Assembly: GCA_000708835.1 (NCBI GenBank)
Contig: DF237302.1
Span: 31,500-95,499, forward strand
DNA: 64,000 nt
Origin: Klebsormidium nitens
Lineage: Eukaryota > Streptophyta > Klebsormidiophyceae > Klebsormidiales > Klebsormidiaceae
Direction of reading: 5' to 3'
A program made the translations under genes and the position numbers. Position 1 is the stretch's first letter, and each line of letters starts with the position of its first letter. The notes beneath the pieces are model-generated. The model searched no databases, had not been told where the DNA came from, and saw only the letters and a list, made by a program, of their open reading frames with translations. Shown one piece after another: positions 62,117-64,000 of the stretch.

Positions 62117-63307
62117 CCTTGCTCTCTGTTGGGAGGGGGTTTTGGCTGGAGGGGTGTACAGAACGCAGAGAGGGCTACGGTGACTGCCTGGGAATGACTA
62201 AAAAGCCGAGGGATGCGCTTTTGAGGAGCGCCTGCAGAGAGCAATTGATATGATTTAGATGATTTAGAAGTGGAGGGAAATTCAGTTGGATCCCAGAGCC
62301 TGAAGAAGCAGCCAGGTTGGAGGGGTAAAAGAGTATAGGGTGTTGGGGAGGGGAGGGGGAGCTGGAAGGGGAAACGGACAAATTGCCGTCCAGGACTTGC
62401 ACCCATGGTCCAGATATAGAAAGGAAGAAACAGTGTCCAAACCTGATGCAGCACCTTAGCTAGTTTCAGAAGATTGCAAGTCAATACCACCAGCCCCAGC
62501 GCATCAATAATTTCAATTTGACAATTTCCCTGTAGTACTGAATCGCCAGGCTTAAGCAACTGAGTTAGTATTACGGTTGAGCATCAGTTCCACTTACACT
62601 CCTTAAGAAGCAACGCTCCTGAACAACGAAAGAACCAGACACTCTCTTTCACGGCCTATGTCTGATGGTCATAGCCCTTGTCTCAAACCCATGTCTCAAA
62701 AATTCAAGCACTGTTTTACGTATTTTTTAGCCAAAGCTTGATTTTTGACAAGACAAGTAGGTTCCCTCTTGTTCTTCAGTTCTGTCCTTCCAAAACTTGT
62801 TCATTGCATACAGTGATTGACGCTTGTTGCAGTGAGCCATTACCACTTTGGTTCACATAGGGACAGAGTCAAGTGACGCAAAGCAGCACAGGGGAAGCAT
62901 CAAGATCGCATCACTGAGTTCCTGAGAGGAACTGTTCTGGCTGACACTTTGCTAAAATAGTGAACAGCTTTCAATTGTACACACTAAGCCAATCCTCTCA
63001 AGCATTTGATGACTAGCTTTCAGCGATGCAAGATAGCACAGAGTTGGAAGAGGCACGCCAACACCCACCCCTTTCTGCCCGCTTGCTGACGCTTTGCACT
63101 ATGTCACGGACGCTGCGCCCTTCAGCAATTTGTGCTAGCTCAAAAGCGCTCTGCACGCAGCTTCTGCAGCACTCCTCGTGTTCCAAGAGCGATGCGCCAA
63201 CTTAGGAGGCTCAAATGTGGTGAATGAACGAGCAATTGAAACAATCCCCTTGCAAAAGAAACAGAAGAATGAGAATTGAGATGCGAGTCTGCTGACCTAT
63301 CTTTCTG
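62117..63307. other. Intergenic 5' of the SWIB gene
   Basis: It holds the presumed SWIB promoter on the left. A GC-rich C-tract (CCCCCCCC near 62071) lies just inside the gene. The only long frame (61993-62559, - strand) overlaps SWIB exon 1 and is not credible. Nothing else is recognisable to 63.3 kb. Confidence 0.35.
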
Positions 63308-63412
63308 CGCTCGGCTAGCTCAGCTGGCCAGAGTGCAGTTCGATACAACTGCCACGTGCCTTCCACTTGTGGTTGGCCCGAAGGTCCGCGGGTCAAATCC
63401 CGTAGTTTGCAA
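63308..63412 (+). other. tRNA-related sequence (SINE head or tRNA pseudogene)
   Basis: TAGCTCAGCTGG at 63316-63327 matches the pol III box A consensus perfectly. GGTCAAATCC at 63391-63400 matches box B except for one missing T in the loop. A GCTC/GAGT D-stem and a GCGGG/CCCGT T-stem can be drawn, but the acceptor arms do not pair well. A 6-bp hairpin with a six-base loop takes the anticodon position, and the variable region is too long. This fits a tRNA-derived SINE 5' end or a decayed tRNA gene better than a working tRNA. Confidence 0.45.
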
Positions 63413-63674
63413 CTTTCTCTGGACGGAGGGGTTGGCCTGCCTCCTTTCGGAATTTTCTGTGGATCTGGCTAAAGGTCCTTCGAGTATGCCTGAAAATCTT
63501 CGCTAGCCGGCGCAGAAAGATAACCCGAAGTCACCACTTGAATATATAAGGCTTTTTGACAGCAAGGAAGAAGGAATTCCGTCCGAGTTGCGTGCACTAC
63601 CATCAGAAATTGAGAAAGTAATGACCATCTGAGTGCTGCTGCTGCACATCGACATTTGTTGTGCTGTCAGAGGC

Positions 63675-64000
63675 ATGGGGCCGAAGAAAGATGAGATGAC
63701 AGCGGTGTTGGACCGTTTGCAGACGTTAGAGTCAGAAGTAAGCCTTTTGAAGAAGGAAAACGAGGGTTTGAAAGCCCGGATGCAATTGATGGAGGTGGAG
63801 AAGCAATCGGTTGTTGAGGAGTTGCAAGTTGTCCGGGGGGAACAAGTTAAAGTTGCCTCCTACAGCGGTGTGGTGAGAGCGGAGGTGGAAAAGGTGCAAG
63901 CCAGACAAGAGAGACATGACAAGGTGTTGAGGGAAGCCAATCTTGTTGTTACGGGGTTGGAAGATGCAAAAGATGAGGTGGGGGAAGCAACGAAGAAAAA
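63675..64000 (+). CDS. LINE (L1-type) ORF1 protein, N-terminal part
   Basis: The frame is open from ATG at 63675 to the window end (108 codons, no stop). It begins MGPKKDEMTAVLDRLQ, forms a coiled coil over residues about 8-90 (repeats such as LESEVSLLKKENEGLKAR) and then reads ANLVVTGLEDAKDE. Such a short hydrophobic strand after the coiled coil is how the RRM of L1-type ORF1 proteins starts. The 5' end of the element may include the region from about 63.5 kb; a TATATAAG lies at 63544. The element's reverse transcriptase would be outside the window. It is oriented away from the SWIB gene. Another coiled-coil protein cannot be excluded. Confidence 0.55.
   Translation, partial: MGPKKDEMTAVLDRLQTLESEVSLLKKENEGLKARMQLMEVEKQSVVEELQVVRGEQVKVASYSGVVRAEVEKVQARQERHDKVLREANLVVTGLEDAKDEVGEATKK

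Noticed and set aside
63308-63412. Functional tRNA gene
   Set aside because: Acceptor arms do not pair, the T-loop is one base short and the variable region is far too long unless an unusual intron is assumed.

Overview
The window is nuclear DNA from a multicellular-lineage green eukaryote, most likely a streptophyte (charophyte) alga. Genes are split by many short GT-AG introns, mostly 150-600 bp. One gene encodes a plant-type EDM2-like protein (PHD fingers plus a methylase-like fold). Another encodes CEP135/BLD10, which implies centrioles or basal bodies and therefore flagellate cells at some stage. The species is an inference; Klebsormidium-like algae fit but nothing proves it. There are no bacterial operons, CRISPR arrays or rRNA genes.

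Layout. (1) Positions 1-11,553 hold three tandem + strand copies of a seven-exon gene family I do not recognise: copy A (3' part only), copy B (broken by a frameshifting deletion) and copy C (intact, 344 aa). (2) 12,113-12,875 is a small element with 23-bp terminal inverted repeats. (3) 13,673-20,998 (- strand) is a complete six-exon Rab21-type small GTPase. Its 5-kb intron 4 contains an old tandem duplication. (4) Head-to-head with it, 21,642-38,345 (+) is a 31-exon CEP135/BLD10 gene (1593 aa), with a decayed tandem array of one exon boundary around 31 kb and one GC-AG intron. (5) 38.3-41.0 kb is intergenic and repeat-like. (6) 41,039-48,062 (-) is a 13-exon EDM2-like gene whose frame is broken once by a stop and once by a one-base insertion. 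(7) 50,149-56,707 (+) is a ten-exon mitochondrial enoyl thioester reductase (MECR/ETR1) with a strongly C+T-rich intron. (8) 57.3-58.9 kb is a degraded, possibly retroelement-derived stretch with a 78-bp direct repeat. (9) 60,327-62,116 (-) is a two-exon organelle-targeted SWIB-domain protein. (10) 63.3 kb has a tRNA-like pol III promoter pair, and 63,675 to the end is the start of an L1-type LINE ORF1.

The recognisable genes are unrelated housekeeping functions: endosomal traffic (Rab21), centriole assembly (CEP135), chromatin or transcript regulation (EDM2-like), mitochondrial fatty acid synthesis (MECR) and an organellar SWIB protein. They do not form a pathway. All exon models were built by hand from splice consensus, reading-frame continuity and family similarity. 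Internal exon sums are in frame for Rab21 (642 nt), CEP135 (4782 nt), MECR (1134 nt), SWIB (423 nt) and orphan copy C (1035 nt).
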